Below, piece by piece: positions 1-7,501 of a DNA stretch of 64,000 nt. Both the position numbers and the translations under genes were made by a program. Location: contig NZ_ATKM01000005.1 in NCBI RefSeq assembly GCF_000418555.1, positions 930,001-994,000 of the forward strand. The letters run 5' to 3'. This DNA comes from Pseudomonas sp. P818 (GTDB lineage: Bacteria; Pseudomonadota; Gammaproteobacteria; Pseudomonadales; Pseudomonadaceae). Under the pieces are notes generated by a model. It did no database searches, had not been told where the DNA came from, and saw nothing but the letters and a program-made list of their open reading frames with translations. Numbering within the stretch: the first letter of the stretch is position 1; the number at the start of each line of letters is the position of its first letter.

Positions 1-452
1 GCCTTGGCGATGGTCTCCAGGCTGAGCAGGCGCGAGAGCGTCCAGCGCTTGGCGATTTCCAGCCAGTCACCCAGACTTTTCGCCTTGACCTCGGGCCCGC
101 TGTTGACGATGGTCAGGCTGCGCAGCAGTTCGGGGCGGTCGACGCCGAGTTGAAAGCCGATCATGCCGCCCATGGAGATACCCACCAGATGCACGGGGGG
201 CAGTTGCAGGTATTCGATCAGCGCGGCCACGTCGTCGGCGAAATCTGCGATGTGATAGGCGCCGCGTGGCTTGTCCGAGCGGCCGTGGCCGCGCACATCG
301 AGTGCGATCACCCGATAGTGCTGGGCGAGCACCGGGATCTGGTATTCCCAGTCTCGCGTGCTCGAGCCCAGACCATGTACCAGCAGCAACGGCGCGCCGT
401 GGCCGTAATCCTCGTAGTGCAGCTGGCAGCCATCGTTGTCGAAGTAGGGCAT
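1..452 (-). CDS. alpha/beta-fold hydrolase (3' end cut by window edge)
   Basis: Reading from 452 leftwards gives a protein starting MPYFDNDGCQLHYEDYG, followed by the oxyanion strand LLLVHGLGSS, the DVRGHGRSDKP turn, and the nucleophile elbow GISMGG near residue 100. These are the standard landmarks of cytosolic alpha/beta hydrolases of the esterase/haloalkane dehalogenase type. The frame is still open at base 1, so the acid and histidine of the triad lie outside the window. The ATG at 452 is about 10 bases from the stop of the LysR gene on the same strand, so the two may be co-transcribed. Substrate cannot be told from sequence. Confidence 0.8.
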   Translation of the reverse strand, partial: MPYFDNDGCQLHYEDYGHGAPLLLVHGLGSSTRDWEYQIPVLAQHYRVIALDVRGHGRSDKPRGAYHIADFADDVAALIEYLQLPPVHLVGISMGGMIGFQLGVDRPELLRSLTIVNSGPEVKAKSLGDWLEIAKRWTLSRLLSLETIAK

Positions 453-462
453 GCAGAGACTC

Positions 463-1389
463 TCAGTGGTTCGACTGCGGTGCAGCGAAGGCGGCTTCCA
501 GAGGCGCGGCGTCGAAGTTCTTGATCAGCTCGATGAGAATCTGGGTGGCCGGGCCGAGTACGCGCTCCTTGTTGCTGTAGAGGAAGAAGCGTGGCTTGCG
601 GATGCCGCCCTGAACCAGCGGCAACGGTTTCAACAGGCCTTCCTGCAATTCCCGGGTGATCAGGTGGCGCGGCAGCCAGGCGAAGCCCAGGCCGCTACTG
701 ACGAAGGTGCGCGCAGTGGGCAGGCTGCCGACCGTCCAGCGCTGCTCCGCGCCCAGCCAGCCGGCATCGCGCGGTTGCAGGCGGCCGCTGTCTCGCGTGA
801 CCACCTGCATCTGGCCTTCCAGGTCCTGAAAGCTCAGTTCGCGCTGCAGCCGGTGTAGCGGATGCTCCGGGTTGGCGACGGCGACGAACTCCACTTCGCC
901 CAGTTCGATCCCCAGATGGCCGGTGATGTTCAGTGCACTGATGGCCAGGTCGGCGGTACCTTCGAGCAGCACTTCCTCGACCCCGGACAGCACTTCCTCG
1001 CGCAGGCGTACGCGACAGCCGCGGCTTTGCGGCATGAAGGCGGTCAGAGCGCGGACGAGATTGGCGGTGGGGTAGGCTGCGTCCACCACCAGGCGTACTT
1101 CGGCTTCCCAACCCTGTTCCATGTGATGCGCGAGGTCTTCCAGCTGGCTGGCCTGCTTGACCAATTGCCGCGAACGGCGCAGCAACACGTCACCGGCCTC
1201 GGTGAGCACGGCCTTGCGCCCGTCGATGCGCAGCAGTGGCACACCGAGCTGTTCCTGCATGCGTGCCACGGTATAGCTGACCGAGGACTGCGAGCGGTGC
1301 AGCACCTCGGCGGCCTGGGCGAAACCGCCCTGATCCACCACAGCTTGCAGCGTGCGCCACTGGTCCAGGGTTACGCGAGGAGCTTTCAT
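463..1389 (-). CDS. LysR-family transcriptional regulator
   Basis: A 308-residue protein with the N-terminal winged helix-turn-helix of LysR regulators (VTLDQWRTLQAVVDQGGF, then AEVLHRSQSSVSYTVARMQ) and a C-terminal periplasmic-binding-protein-like effector domain. I choose the ATG at 1389 because AGGAAG lies 5 bases upstream; an in-frame GTG directly before it (1392) is too close to that Shine-Dalgarno. It lies upstream of the alpha/beta hydrolase on the same strand and about 500 bases from the azoreductase gene. A LysR gene next to an AzoR gene is, as I recall, also seen in P. aeruginosa; azoreductase is therefore a plausible target, by inference. Confidence 0.9.
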   Translation of the reverse strand: MKAPRVTLDQWRTLQAVVDQGGFAQAAEVLHRSQSSVSYTVARMQEQLGVPLLRIDGRKAVLTEAGDVLLRRSRQLVKQASQLEDLAHHMEQGWEAEVRLVVDAAYPTANLVRALTAFMPQSRGCRVRLREEVLSGVEEVLLEGTADLAISALNITGHLGIELGEVEFVAVANPEHPLHRLQRELSFQDLEGQMQVVTRDSGRLQPRDAGWLGAEQRWTVGSLPTARTFVSSGLGFAWLPRHLITRELQEGLLKPLPLVQGGIRKPRFFLYSNKERVLGPATQILIELIKNFDAAPLEAAFAAPQSNH

Positions 1390-1447
1390 CACATCTTCCT
1401 GCCTGAGTCGGCCTGTTACACTGGTGCCCTCATGTTGGAGAGCACCG

Positions 1448-1762
1448 ATGAAAAAAATAATCTGCTTGCTGTTCGCCTTCCTGCCGCTGGCCGCCCATGC
1501 CTATCCCATCGAGGTGGAAAAACAGCTCAACGGCGCCGAGGTCTCAGCCACCACTCAGGAAATTGACCACAACATGGCGGCGCTGATGCTCTACAACTAC
1601 GGACAGAGCGAGGCCGAGTGCAGCGCGGTGTTCCGTAATGGCCCCGAGGCGCCGCGCACTCGTCGCACCGTGCTGGCTCCGGGCGCCAATAACAACATGA
1701 CGGTCAAATTCACTCGGAGTGTTATCCGTCTGCGCATCAGCCTGACCTGCGGCCTGAAGTGA
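1448..1762 (+). CDS. small secreted/periplasmic protein of unknown function
   Basis: A 104-residue protein with a clean Sec signal peptide: MKK, a hydrophobic stretch IICLLFAFLPLAA, then a likely cleavage after HA before YPIEVEK. The mature part of about 85 residues has two cysteines (AECSAVF and LTCGLK) that could form a disulfide. The start is set by GGAG 7 bases before the ATG. An ATG further upstream in the same frame would add a charged extension and hide the signal peptide, so I reject it. I do not recognise a functional family. It is divergent from the LysR gene, with about 58 bases between the start codons. Confidence 0.75.
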   Translation: MKKIICLLFAFLPLAAHAYPIEVEKQLNGAEVSATTQEIDHNMAALMLYNYGQSEAECSAVFRNGPEAPRTRRTVLAPGANNNMTVKFTRSVIRLRISLTCGLK

Positions 1763-1857
1763 TAAAAGCCTAGATGCGCCTTGTGGATAAATCAAATTAG
1801 TCGATATATGTAAGCGGATATTTACGCTTTTTAATCGAATTGTGCTTCTCTACTCTG

Positions 1858-1891
1858 TGCTCCATCGACTCTCAACCCACTCGATGGAGCA
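1858..1891 (+). promoter_or_regulatory. perfect 11-bp inverted repeat covering the azoR ribosome binding site
   Basis: TGCTCCATCGA (1858-1868) and its exact complement TCGATGGAGCA (1881-1891) are separated by 12 bases. The right arm contains the GGAG that serves as Shine-Dalgarno of the azoreductase ATG at 1898. On RNA this would form a stable hairpin hiding the ribosome binding site; on DNA it could be an operator. A minus-strand DnaA-box-like TGTGGATAA (1782-1790) lies upstream and is probably incidental. Confidence 0.6.
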
Positions 1892-1897
1892 TCAGAC

Positions 1898-2497
1898 ATG
1901 TCCCGTGTTCTCGTAATCGAAAGCAGTGCCCGCCAGCAAGGTTCGGTTTCCCGCGAGCTGACTCAGCAATTCATTGCCAACTGGCAGGTAGCGCATCCCG
2001 CTGACCAGATTCAGGTGCGCGACTTGGCGCTCGAGCCGGTGCCGCACCTCGATGCCACGCTGCTGGGTGGCTGGATGACCCCGAGCGAACAGCAGAGCGA
2101 GGCGGAAAAAGCCGCGCTGGCGCGTTCCAATCAGTTGACTGATGAACTACTGGCGGCCGACGTGCTGGTGTTGGCTGCGCCCATGTACAACTTCGCCATT
2201 CCGAGCACGCTCAAGGCCTGGCTGGACCATGTACTGCGTGCCGGCGTTACCTTCAAATACACCGAAACCGGCCCGCAGGGCCTGCTGACCGGCAAGCGCG
2301 CGTTCGTGCTGACCGCTCGCGGCGGTATCTACGCCGGCAGCGGCCTGGACCATCAGGAACCCTATCTGCGTCAGGCGCTGGCCTTCATCGGTATCCACGA
2401 CGTGCAGTTCATCCACGCCGAAGGCCTGAACATGGGGGCCGAGTTCAGCGAGAAAGGCCTGGCCCAGGCCAAGGCCAAGCTGGCTGAAGTGGCCTGA
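1898..2497 (+). CDS. azoR: FMN-dependent NADH:quinone oxidoreductase / azoreductase
   Basis: A 199-residue flavodoxin-fold protein of the AzoR family. It reduces quinones and azo bonds by two-electron transfer from NAD(P)H using bound FMN, in the cytoplasm. The N-terminal phosphate-binding loop (VIESSARQQGSVSREL), the APMYNFAIPSTLKAWLDHV block near residue 95-115, and the TARGGIY loop near 145 are family signatures, and the length matches the family (about 200). The Shine-Dalgarno is embedded in a perfect inverted repeat just upstream. A strong hairpin follows the stop, so the gene is probably monocistronic. Confidence 0.93.
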   Translation: MSRVLVIESSARQQGSVSRELTQQFIANWQVAHPADQIQVRDLALEPVPHLDATLLGGWMTPSEQQSEAEKAALARSNQLTDELLAADVLVLAAPMYNFAIPSTLKAWLDHVLRAGVTFKYTETGPQGLLTGKRAFVLTARGGIYAGSGLDHQEPYLRQALAFIGIHDVQFIHAEGLNMGAEFSEKGLAQAKAKLAEVA

Positions 2498-2524
2498 TAT
2501 CTTCCGCATCACTCCCTTCTCTCA

Positions 2525-2565
2525 GGCAGCGTGCCCCCGCTCGGGGCGCGCTGCCTCGCCGTTTT
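2525..2565 (+). terminator. rho-independent terminator of azoR
   Basis: A 13-bp GC-rich stem (2525-2537 with 2543-2555, one G:T wobble, 5-base loop) is followed by TCGCCGTTTTCC. It lies 28 bases after the azoR stop. Confidence 0.75.
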
Positions 2566-2734
2566 CCTTGAGCATCAGCCGCGCGGCTGCGGGCATCCGT
2601 AGCGTATTGCGCTAGATTGTTTCTGCGTCTTCATTAAACGCCGTGCTGGCCGATACTCGTCCAGTCATCAATCTGTCTGGTGTCCGCTGACTGGGACGCT
2701 GCTGCAATAGCCTGTGCAAGGCCTGGGGGGAACG

Positions 2735-3502
2735 GTGGATCTGGCGACGCTGATCGGTCTGGTGGGTGCTTTGGTGGTGATCGGCGCGGCGATTATTCTC
2801 GGGGCATCCAGCGAGGTGTTTTTCAATGTGCCGTCGCTGCTTATCGTGGTGGTCGGCAGTCTGTTCGTGGTGCTGGTGAAGTTCAGCTTCGGGCAGTTTC
2901 TCGGCGCCTTCAAGGTGGTGGCCAGGGCTTTTCGTTTCCGTCTGCCGTCAGTGGAAAGCTGCATTGGCGAGATGGTCGAGATCGCTCAGGTGGCGCGCAA
3001 GGAAGGCGTACTGGCGCTCGAGGGGCGAGACTTCAGCTCGCCCTTTCTCTCGGCCGGCGTGCAACTGATGATCGACGGTCAGGGGCAGGACACCATTCGG
3101 GCCTTTCTGGAAAAGGAGCGGGTGCTGACTCTCGAGCGCAACCGCGAAGGGGCCAAGGTGTTTTCCGCCATGGGCGACGTCGGCCCGGCGATGGGCATGA
3201 TCGGCACCCTGGTTGGCCTGGTGCAGATGCTGTCGAACATGGAGGACCCCAAGTCCATTGGCCCGGCCATGGCCGTGGCGCTGCTTACCACCCTCTATGG
3301 CGCGATGATGGCGACCATTATCTGCCTGCCGCTGGCCGACAAGCTGAGCCTGCGCAGCAGCGAGGAGGCGCGCATGCAGGCGCTGTGGATAGATGCCCTG
3401 CTGGCCATTCAGGACGGCGTCAACCCGCGCATCATCGAGCAGATGCTCAAGAGCTACCTTCCGCCTTCGAAGCGCGAACTGCAGGCCGAAAAGTCGGGCT
3501 AG
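2735..3502 (+). CDS. pomA: flagellar stator subunit, PomA/MotA family
   Basis: A 255-residue inner-membrane protein with four predicted transmembrane segments. It begins VDLATLIGLVGAL and contains SLLIVVVGSLFVVLVKFSFGQF, close to Vibrio PomA. The central block GDVGPAMGMIGTLVGLVQML and the following IGPAMAVALLTTLYGA carry the conserved prolines and channel-lining threonine of MotA/PomA. Start: the GTG at 2735 gives the family-typical N-terminus and is preceded by GGGGGA; a GTG at 2714 would add seven residues. The partner pomB begins 9 bases after the stop. The pair would form an ion-driven torque generator around the flagellar rotor, and its PomA likeness suggests sodium coupling. Confidence 0.9.
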   Translation: MDLATLIGLVGALVVIGAAIILGASSEVFFNVPSLLIVVVGSLFVVLVKFSFGQFLGAFKVVARAFRFRLPSVESCIGEMVEIAQVARKEGVLALEGRDFSSPFLSAGVQLMIDGQGQDTIRAFLEKERVLTLERNREGAKVFSAMGDVGPAMGMIGTLVGLVQMLSNMEDPKSIGPAMAVALLTTLYGAMMATIICLPLADKLSLRSSEEARMQALWIDALLAIQDGVNPRIIEQMLKSYLPPSKRELQAEKSG

Positions 3503-3511
3503 GAGTGAGTC

Positions 3512-4402
3512 ATGGAGTTACCTGAGGAGGAGGCCCGGGCGATGCCGGCCTGGGTCATGACCTTCGCCGACCTGATGTCGCTGCTGATGTGCTTCTTCGT
3601 GCTGCTGCTGTCGTTTTCCGAGATCGATGCGCAGCGTTTCAAGCAGATCGCCGGTGAGCTGGCCAAGGCTTTCGGCGTGCAGCGCGAAGTGCCGGCGCTG
3701 GAGGTGCCGCTGGGCACCAGCCCGGTATTCGACAAGTTCTCCCCGGGCAAACCTGAACCCACCGAGGTGCAGGAGATTCGCCAGCAGACCACCACCCAGG
3801 ACCCGCATCTCGACACCCTGCACGGCGATGCCGAGGCCGAGCTGCTGGCGCGTGCCGAGGCCCAGGTCGATCAGCAGATGCGCGAGAATGTCACCGCTCT
3901 GCAGCAGTTGCTGCAGAGCGAATTGAGCGAGGGGCGCCTGCAACTGCTCGAGGAGCGGCGGCGGATCATCCTGCGGGTCGAGGAGCGTGGCTCCTTCGCT
4001 TCCGGTTCGGCCGAGCTGACGCCGGCATTCGAGGACATGCTGCTGGGCATGAGCGAGCTGCTGGTGGAGATACCCGGTACCCTGACCATCGAGGGGCACA
4101 CCGACGACGTGCCGATCAGCACCGCGCGCTTTCGCTCCAACTGGGACCTGTCCGCCGCGCGCGCTTCGGCGGTGGCCAATGCGCTGCTGGTCAATCCCGC
4201 GCTTGAGCCGCAGCGGCTGGAGGTCAAGGGGTTGGCCGATACCCGGCCGCGGGTGGCCAACGATTCGGCGCAGCAGCGCGCCCTGAACCGGCGCGTGGAG
4301 ATCATCATCGACCAGAGCGCCAGTGATGAGGATCAGGCCGAGCAACTGCGCAGCCTGATGGGGGATCAGCTGCGACACGAGATGGAGACGCAGCGACACT
4401 GA
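3512..4402 (+). CDS. pomB: flagellar stator subunit, PomB/MotB family
   Basis: A 296-residue protein with one N-terminal transmembrane helix and a C-terminal OmpA-like peptidoglycan-binding domain. The helix TFADLMSLLMCFFVLLLSF holds the ion-binding aspartate (ADL) and closely resembles Vibrio PomB, including SFSEID and FKQIAGELAKAFGVQ. The C-terminal domain has IEGHTDDVPI and ALNRRVEIII, the standard OmpA/MotB signature. Start: ATG with GGAG 9 bases upstream. It forms an operon with pomA. No other flagellar gene is in the window, so this is an orphan stator locus, away from the flagellar clusters. Confidence 0.9.
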   Translation: MELPEEEARAMPAWVMTFADLMSLLMCFFVLLLSFSEIDAQRFKQIAGELAKAFGVQREVPALEVPLGTSPVFDKFSPGKPEPTEVQEIRQQTTTQDPHLDTLHGDAEAELLARAEAQVDQQMRENVTALQQLLQSELSEGRLQLLEERRRIILRVEERGSFASGSAELTPAFEDMLLGMSELLVEIPGTLTIEGHTDDVPISTARFRSNWDLSAARASAVANALLVNPALEPQRLEVKGLADTRPRVANDSAQQRALNRRVEIIIDQSASDEDQAEQLRSLMGDQLRHEMETQRH

Positions 4403-4463
4403 TCTGGCCGTTGTCGCCTGGCTGGGCTATGGTGCCGACCCCCGTTCGACCCCGGAGTACCCG

Positions 4464-5336
4464 ATGCGCTATCTGCTGATCGTCACCCTGCTGTGGGCTT
4501 TTTCCTTCAGCCTGATCGGTGAGTATCTGGCTGGCAGGGTAGATAGTTACTTCGCCGTGCTGACGCGCATCGTCATCGCCGGCCTGCTGTTCGTACCGCT
4601 GACCCGCTGGCGCGGTCATGCGCCGGCCTTCGTGCGCGGCATGCTGCTGATCGGCGCGCTGCAGTTCGGCATCACCTACGTCTGCCTGTACCTGAGTTTC
4701 TCGGTGCTCACGGTGCCGGAGGTGCTGCTGTTCACCATCCTCACGCCGCTGCACGTGACGCTGATCGAGGATGCGCTGAACCGCAGGTTCAACCCCTGGG
4801 CACTGCTGGCTGCGCTGGTGGCGGTGTTGGGCGCGGGGATCATCCGCTACGACGGTATCAGCAGCGGCTTTCTGCTCGGCTTCCTGCTGCTGCAGGTGGC
4901 CAATTTCACCTTCGCCGCCGGGCAGGTGCTGTACAAGCACCTGCTGCTCAAACACCCCTCCACCGAGCCGCAATACAAGCGTTTCGGTTTCTTCTATTTG
5001 GGCGCGCTGCTGATCGCGCTGCCGGCCTTTGTGCTGCTGGGCAATGGCGAGCGCCTGCCGAGTACGGCACTGCAATGGGGCGTGCTGGTCTGGCTCGGGG
5101 TGGTGGCGTCCGGCCTGGGTTTGTACTGGTGGAACAAGGGCGCCAGCCTGGTCGATGGCGGCACGCTGGCAGTGATGAACAACGCGCTGGTACCGGCCGG
5201 TCTGCTGGTCAACCTGCTGATCTGGAATCACGACGCCGATCTCCTGCGTCTGGCTCTGGGGGGCGCGGTGATCGCCGCCTCGCTGCCGCTGGTCAACCTG
5301 GGTCGTAAACGGCTAACGCCTGCCGAGGTGCACTGA
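4464..5336 (+). CDS. EamA/DMT-family transporter
   Basis: A 290-residue, almost wholly hydrophobic protein with about ten transmembrane helices in two EamA repeats (residues roughly 3-137 and 145-285). Family signs are the N-terminal LLWAFSFSLIGEYLAG and the second-repeat VWLGVVASGLGLYWWNKGASLVDGGTLAVMNN (given as two adjoining blocks, VWLGVVASGLGLYWW and NKGASLVDGG). EamA proteins usually export amino acids or other small metabolites, but the substrate cannot be read from sequence. The stop overlaps the start of the next EamA gene by one base (TGATG), which suggests translational coupling. Confidence 0.85.
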   Translation: MRYLLIVTLLWAFSFSLIGEYLAGRVDSYFAVLTRIVIAGLLFVPLTRWRGHAPAFVRGMLLIGALQFGITYVCLYLSFSVLTVPEVLLFTILTPLHVTLIEDALNRRFNPWALLAALVAVLGAGIIRYDGISSGFLLGFLLLQVANFTFAAGQVLYKHLLLKHPSTEPQYKRFGFFYLGALLIALPAFVLLGNGERLPSTALQWGVLVWLGVVASGLGLYWWNKGASLVDGGTLAVMNNALVPAGLLVNLLIWNHDADLLRLALGGAVIAASLPLVNLGRKRLTPAEVH

Positions 5337-6241
5337 TGCAACTGTCCGGACGTGGCGTTGCGCTGTCGATTGCCGCCTCGATGCTGTTTGCCCTGCTGCC
5401 GGGCTATGTGCAGTGGCTGACACCGCTCGATGGCGTGCAGATCTTCGCGCAGCGCGTGCTCTGGTCGATTCCTCTGGTTCTGTTGCTGGTGGTGTTGGCG
5501 CGGCAGACCGCCTCGCTGCGCGAGACTTTCGCTCGCCTGCGCCGTGAGCCGCTGTTGCTGGCCGCCTGCCCACTGGCAGCTGCGCTGATCGGTGTGCAAT
5601 GGGGTCTGTTTCTCTGGGCGCCGTTGGCCGGGCACATGCTGGAAGTGTCCATGGGCTACTTCCTGCTGCCGTTGGCCATGGTGCTGACCGGGCGAGTGTT
5701 CTACGGCGAGCGCCTGCGCACGTTGCAACAACTGGCGGTGGCCTGCGCCATGCTCGGGGTGCTGCACGAGCTCTGGCGCACCCAGGCGTTCTCCTGGCTG
5801 ACGCTGGTCACCGCGCTGGGCTATCCGCCTTACTTCATGCTGCGCCGCTGGATGCGCCTGGATGCGCTGTCCGGCTTCGTGCTGGAGATGTTGATGCTGG
5901 CGCCCTTGGCGATCTGGTTGATCGTCGCTTACGGCCCCGTCGACGCATTCACCGATCGCCCGCTACTGTGGTTGCTGGTGCCGGTGATGGCCCTGATCGG
6001 CACGCTGGCGTTTGCCGCCTACATGGCCTCGAGCCGCCTGCTGCCGCTGGGGTTGTTCGGCATTCTCAGCTATGTCGAGCCGGTGCTGCTGTTCGCCGTG
6101 GCCCTGCTGGTGCTGGGCGAGCGTTTCGATGCCGGGCAATGGCTGACCTACCTGCCGATCTGGGCGGCAGTGCTGCTGGTCGGTTGTGACAGCGCGCGGC
6201 TGCTGCGCAAGCAACAGCGCGAGAACATCAGGCCGCGCTGA
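5336..6241 (+). CDS. RarD-like EamA-family transporter
   Basis: A 301-residue inner-membrane protein with about ten transmembrane helices. The N-terminal RGVALSIAASMLFALLPGY, the QRVLWSIPLVLLLV helix and VQWGLFLWAPLAGHMLEVS resemble the RarD subfamily, whose physiological substrate is unknown. It starts at an ATG overlapping the TGA of the previous EamA gene, so the two probably form a pair in one operon and could act together. The C-terminal basic tail (RLLRKQQRENIRPR) follows the positive-inside rule. Its last 14 bases overlap the 3' end of the convergent reductase gene. Confidence 0.85.
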   Translation: MQLSGRGVALSIAASMLFALLPGYVQWLTPLDGVQIFAQRVLWSIPLVLLLVVLARQTASLRETFARLRREPLLLAACPLAAALIGVQWGLFLWAPLAGHMLEVSMGYFLLPLAMVLTGRVFYGERLRTLQQLAVACAMLGVLHELWRTQAFSWLTLVTALGYPPYFMLRRWMRLDALSGFVLEMLMLAPLAIWLIVAYGPVDAFTDRPLLWLLVPVMALIGTLAFAAYMASSRLLPLGLFGILSYVEPVLLFAVALLVLGERFDAGQWLTYLPIWAAVLLVGCDSARLLRKQQRENIRPR

Positions 6242-6806
6242 TGCGCGTGGTGGGGATTTGCGTTGCTGCGCTGGTCTGCTTCTGCACCTGGTAGTGCACC
6301 TGCAGGGTGCCACTGTTGAACCGGCGCTGATCGGTCAGGGTCAGACTACGCTCCATACCGGTCGCCAGGAGCGGTACACCGGCACCTAGCAGGTGTGGCA
6401 CCAGATTGATCACCACTTCGTCGATCAGCCCGGCGGTGTAGCAATTGCCTGCCAGCAGGCTGCCGCCGACCAGCCAGATGCGTTGAAAACCTGCTCCATT
6501 CAGGGCCGCGACTGCCTGGGCTGGCGTGCAATGGGTCAGCTGAATTTCGTCCGTTGCTCGCGGCAGGGCGAGGCGCGTCAACACCACGCAGGGCTTGCCG
6601 GGGTAGGGCCAGGGGCCGCCACGCTGCAGTAGCGCTTCGTAGGTGACTCGTCCCATCAGCAGGGCATCAATGCCCGAATAGAAGTACTGAAAGTTGTACT
6701 CCTCGTCGGCGTGACGCAACGCGTCAAACCAGTCGAGACGGCCATCGGGACGCGCGATGTAGCCATCGAGGCTGGATGTGACGTGATAGATCAGGGACGG
6801 GTTCAT
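6228..6806 (-). CDS. dihydrofolate reductase-fold protein (RibD C-terminal family)
   Basis: A 192-residue protein of the RibD_C/YwjB type. It begins MNPSLIYHVTSSLDGYIARPDGRLDWF, which is the usual substrate-side opening of this family (SLDGYIA), and has ALLMGRVTYEAL and IWLVGGSLLAGN, the NADPH-contact loops. Members reduce pteridine- or pyrimidine-like substrates; the specific reaction is unknown here. Two adjacent ATGs (6809 and 6806) are possible; AAGG lies 3 and 6 bases from them, which favours 6806. The 3' end overlaps the convergent rarD-like gene by 14 bases. Confidence 0.85.
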   Translation of the reverse strand: MNPSLIYHVTSSLDGYIARPDGRLDWFDALRHADEEYNFQYFYSGIDALLMGRVTYEALLQRGGPWPYPGKPCVVLTRLALPRATDEIQLTHCTPAQAVAALNGAGFQRIWLVGGSLLAGNCYTAGLIDEVVINLVPHLLGAGVPLLATGMERSLTLTDQRRFNSGTLQVHYQVQKQTSAATQIPTTRISAA

Positions 6807-6892
6807 CATGCACCTTCGGCGGGCTATCTGAGCGTTGGAGTGGGGGCGCTGAAACAAGTTCGTCGCGCGCCGTACCGCTTGTCGGCAGGCTC

Positions 6893-7303
6893 TCAATCCA
6901 GAACGTTGCGCAGAATCTCGTAGACGATGCCCGTCGCGATGGCGACCAGCACCACGTCGCGGCCGATCTGCTTCCATTCGTAGCCCTCGTAGTGGGGCAG
7001 GCGCGATACCAGGCGACTGTCGAAGTTCTTGGCGATGCCGGGGGGGAGCGGCTTGCCGCGTGCGAGGTTCTTGGCGATGCCCGGCGGCAGGGAGGAGGTG
7101 GGCCCGATCAGTTGGCGATTCTCGCCAAGGATGATGCGCACCTTGCCGATGTCCACGCTCGGGCCGCGCAGGTCGATTTGCACGCCACCATCATGCTGAT
7201 GGCCTGGCTTGCCTTTGCCGGGCGGTGGGCTGGCCAGCACTGGTGAGGCTGCCAGCAGGAGGCACAGGCCGATGCTGAGGGTTGCCTGGGGTTTGTTGAG
7301 CAT
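6893..7303 (-). CDS. CigR/RcnB-like secreted protein
   Basis: A 136-residue protein with a signal peptide (MLNKPQATLSIGLCLLLAAS, cleavage likely after VLA) and a basic proline/glycine-rich stretch (SPPPGKGKPGHQHDGG). The middle carries the repeated phrase LPPGIAKN twice (SSLPPGIAKNLARGKPLPPG covers both), and the end has a hydrophobic helix DVVLVAIATGIVYEIL. This layout is that of CigR-type (anti-virulence regulator family) and RcnB-like proteins. The C-terminal helix may anchor it in the membrane. The start is fixed by AAGGAG 8 bases before the ATG; a GTG at 7312 has no such site. Function in Pseudomonas is not known to me. Confidence 0.75.
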   Translation of the reverse strand: MLNKPQATLSIGLCLLLAASPVLASPPPGKGKPGHQHDGGVQIDLRGPSVDIGKVRIILGENRQLIGPTSSLPPGIAKNLARGKPLPPGIAKNFDSRLVSRLPHYEGYEWKQIGRDVVLVAIATGIVYEILRNVLD

Positions 7304-7501
7304 GGCTCGCACTCCTTGGTCAGTGATGCCTATTGGATATCAGACGAGCCGTCTCGGTTCCTCCGCGCCGCTGCCGGATGGCGCCTGCAGGCGGCCGTCC
7401 GTCGGCGTGCGAATGTGTGGCTTGTGCAAAGAAATTCGGCCGCGGCGCCGGAAACCGTTAGGCTATGCATCGTTTTGTCGATTTTTCGAGGTAGTGCCCC
7501 C

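Noticed and set aside
7316..7501. N-terminal extension of the DEAD-box helicase
   Set aside because: The 62 extra residues lack family similarity and overlap the promoter region; the GTG at 7502 gives the known N-terminus.
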